From: Marinobacter sp. NP-4(2019)
GTDB lineage: Bacteria > Pseudomonadota > Gammaproteobacteria > Pseudomonadales > Oleiphilaceae
Length of the DNA: 64,000 nucleotides
NCBI RefSeq assembly: GCF_003994855.1
Contig: NZ_CP034142.1
Location: forward strand, 1,736,001 to 1,800,000
Direction of reading: 5' to 3'
Shown here one piece after another: positions 63,495 through 64,000 of the stretch. The notes beneath the pieces were generated by a model. It searched no databases, had not been told where the DNA came from, and worked only from the letters and a program-made list of their open reading frames with translations. Numbering within the stretch: position 1 is the stretch's first letter; every line of letters starts with the position of its first letter. The translations under genes and the position numbers were made by a program.

Positions 63495-64000
63495 ATGGCG
63501 CAGGACAGCAAGGTGGTCAGTTTCTCAGCCCGGATATCCGGAGGCCAGTTTTCCTTACCCCATGCTCTGGTACGGCTGCGTGACGCATCAGGTCAGTCAC
63601 TGAAGTCGGTGTTGGCAGGTTTTTTCGACAATTCGGACGACGCTTTGTTTGAGCTGGCGGATAAAGCCGGCTCAAATCAGGACCAGACCACCTACTTTGA
63701 TGCCATGCGTGAATTGCGGCTGCGCCGCAAGCTGATGACCGTGTCCATTCTTCAGTACATCAGTCGGGCCTTCAATGATATTGGCAGATTCCAACCCGGC
63801 AGCGCCAGCGCCAATCTGGATGAGGTGGATCAGGATTCGCTGAGCCTGCTGGACCATTCAGAGCTGGAGCAACGGGTAGCCATTGACAACCTGATCAACA
63901 AGTTACGAAACCGGCATTCGAATGCCATTCGGATGCTGAACGCCCGGGTCAATCATCTGGTGCCGTCCGTCCAACTCAGCGACAGTCAGATGCCTCTGAG
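63495..64000 (+). CDS. DUF1631 family protein (partial, N-terminal part)
   Basis: The frame is open from ATG 63495 to the window edge, about 168 codons. The sequence (LRLRRKLMTVSILQYISRAFND, LDHSELEQRVAIDNLINKLRNRH) matches the N-terminal style of DUF1631 proteins, long proteins sometimes wrongly labelled thymidine phosphorylase. Their function is unclear. The start has GGAG about 7 bases upstream. It is divergent from nadC and runs off the right edge. Confidence 0.75.
   Translation, partial: MAQDSKVVSFSARISGGQFSLPHALVRLRDASGQSLKSVLAGFFDNSDDALFELADKAGSNQDQTTYFDAMRELRLRRKLMTVSILQYISRAFNDIGRFQPGSASANLDEVDQDSLSLLDHSELEQRVAIDNLINKLRNRHSNAIRMLNARVNHLVPSVQLSDSQMPL

Overview
The window is a chromosomal segment of a marine gammaproteobacterium. 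The best guess is a Marinobacter-like organism. This rests on the run dnaE-accA-tilS-pyrG-kdsA-eno-ftsB-ispD-ispF-truD-surE-pcm-(DUF368)-nlpD-rpoS, the block gspE/DUF2069/wrbA/arsC-like/thioredoxin next to dnaE that recalls Pseudomonas gene order, a full rnfABCDGE-nth cluster, and the proteins themselves. The genus is inferred; no rRNA or other species marker is present. Genes are densely packed, many overlap by 1-4 bases, and GTG/TTG starts are common.

Layout. 1-6301 (minus strand) is a transport and sensing block: the N-terminal part of a sensor kinase with a sodium:solute-symporter domain (CrbS/MxtR/CbrA type), a small membrane protein, a two-part symporter (DUF4212 small subunit plus SSS large subunit), a DnaQ-type exonuclease and a cNMP/CBS/DUF294 protein. 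6463-13110 (plus) holds an Smr protein, a tiny lipoprotein, a molybdenum hydroxylase pair (iorA/iorB type), the methionine-salvage genes mtnB-mtnD-mtnC and a DUF3080 lipoprotein. 13119-16295 (minus) holds an orphan GspE-type ATPase, DUF2069, wrbA and an ArsC/YfgD-like gene. 16365-35140 (plus) is the core block from a thioredoxin-like lipoprotein and dnaE to rpoS and a chalcone-isomerase-like protein. 35214-43431 (minus) is metG-rnfABCDGE-nth. 43621-63273 holds apbC, dcd, DUF416, avtA, purMN with DUF3108, DUF2066, a CDP-alcohol phosphatidyltransferase, hda, an orphan parA, yqcC and nadC. The start of a DUF1631 gene runs off the right edge.

The most important structural fact is that about 8.28 kb (end of dcd to start of yqcC) is present twice in direct tandem, at 45560-53834 and 53835-62131. 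Every segment compared away from the junction is identical. About 25 net single-base deletions lie in the last ~0.8 kb of copy 1, destroying parA, and three lie in the first ~0.9 kb of copy 2, frameshifting avtA. Both sets touch the junction and most shorten homopolymers. This is the signature of two uncorrected contig ends joined without trimming their overlap. The likely true locus is one copy: dcd-DUF416-avtA / DUF3108-purN-purM / DUF2066-pgsA-like-hda-parA-yqcC / nadC.

The best candidate for new biology is a structured intergenic repeat found twice, after kdsA (25396-25520) and after apbC (44764-44954). A conserved core of small hairpins, beginning TTTCGAAGGCCA and ending GTAGCGG, sits inside long inverted-repeat arms. 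The arms are complementary within each locus but unrelated between loci. No transposase, CRISPR array, tRNA, rRNA or prophage gene was seen.
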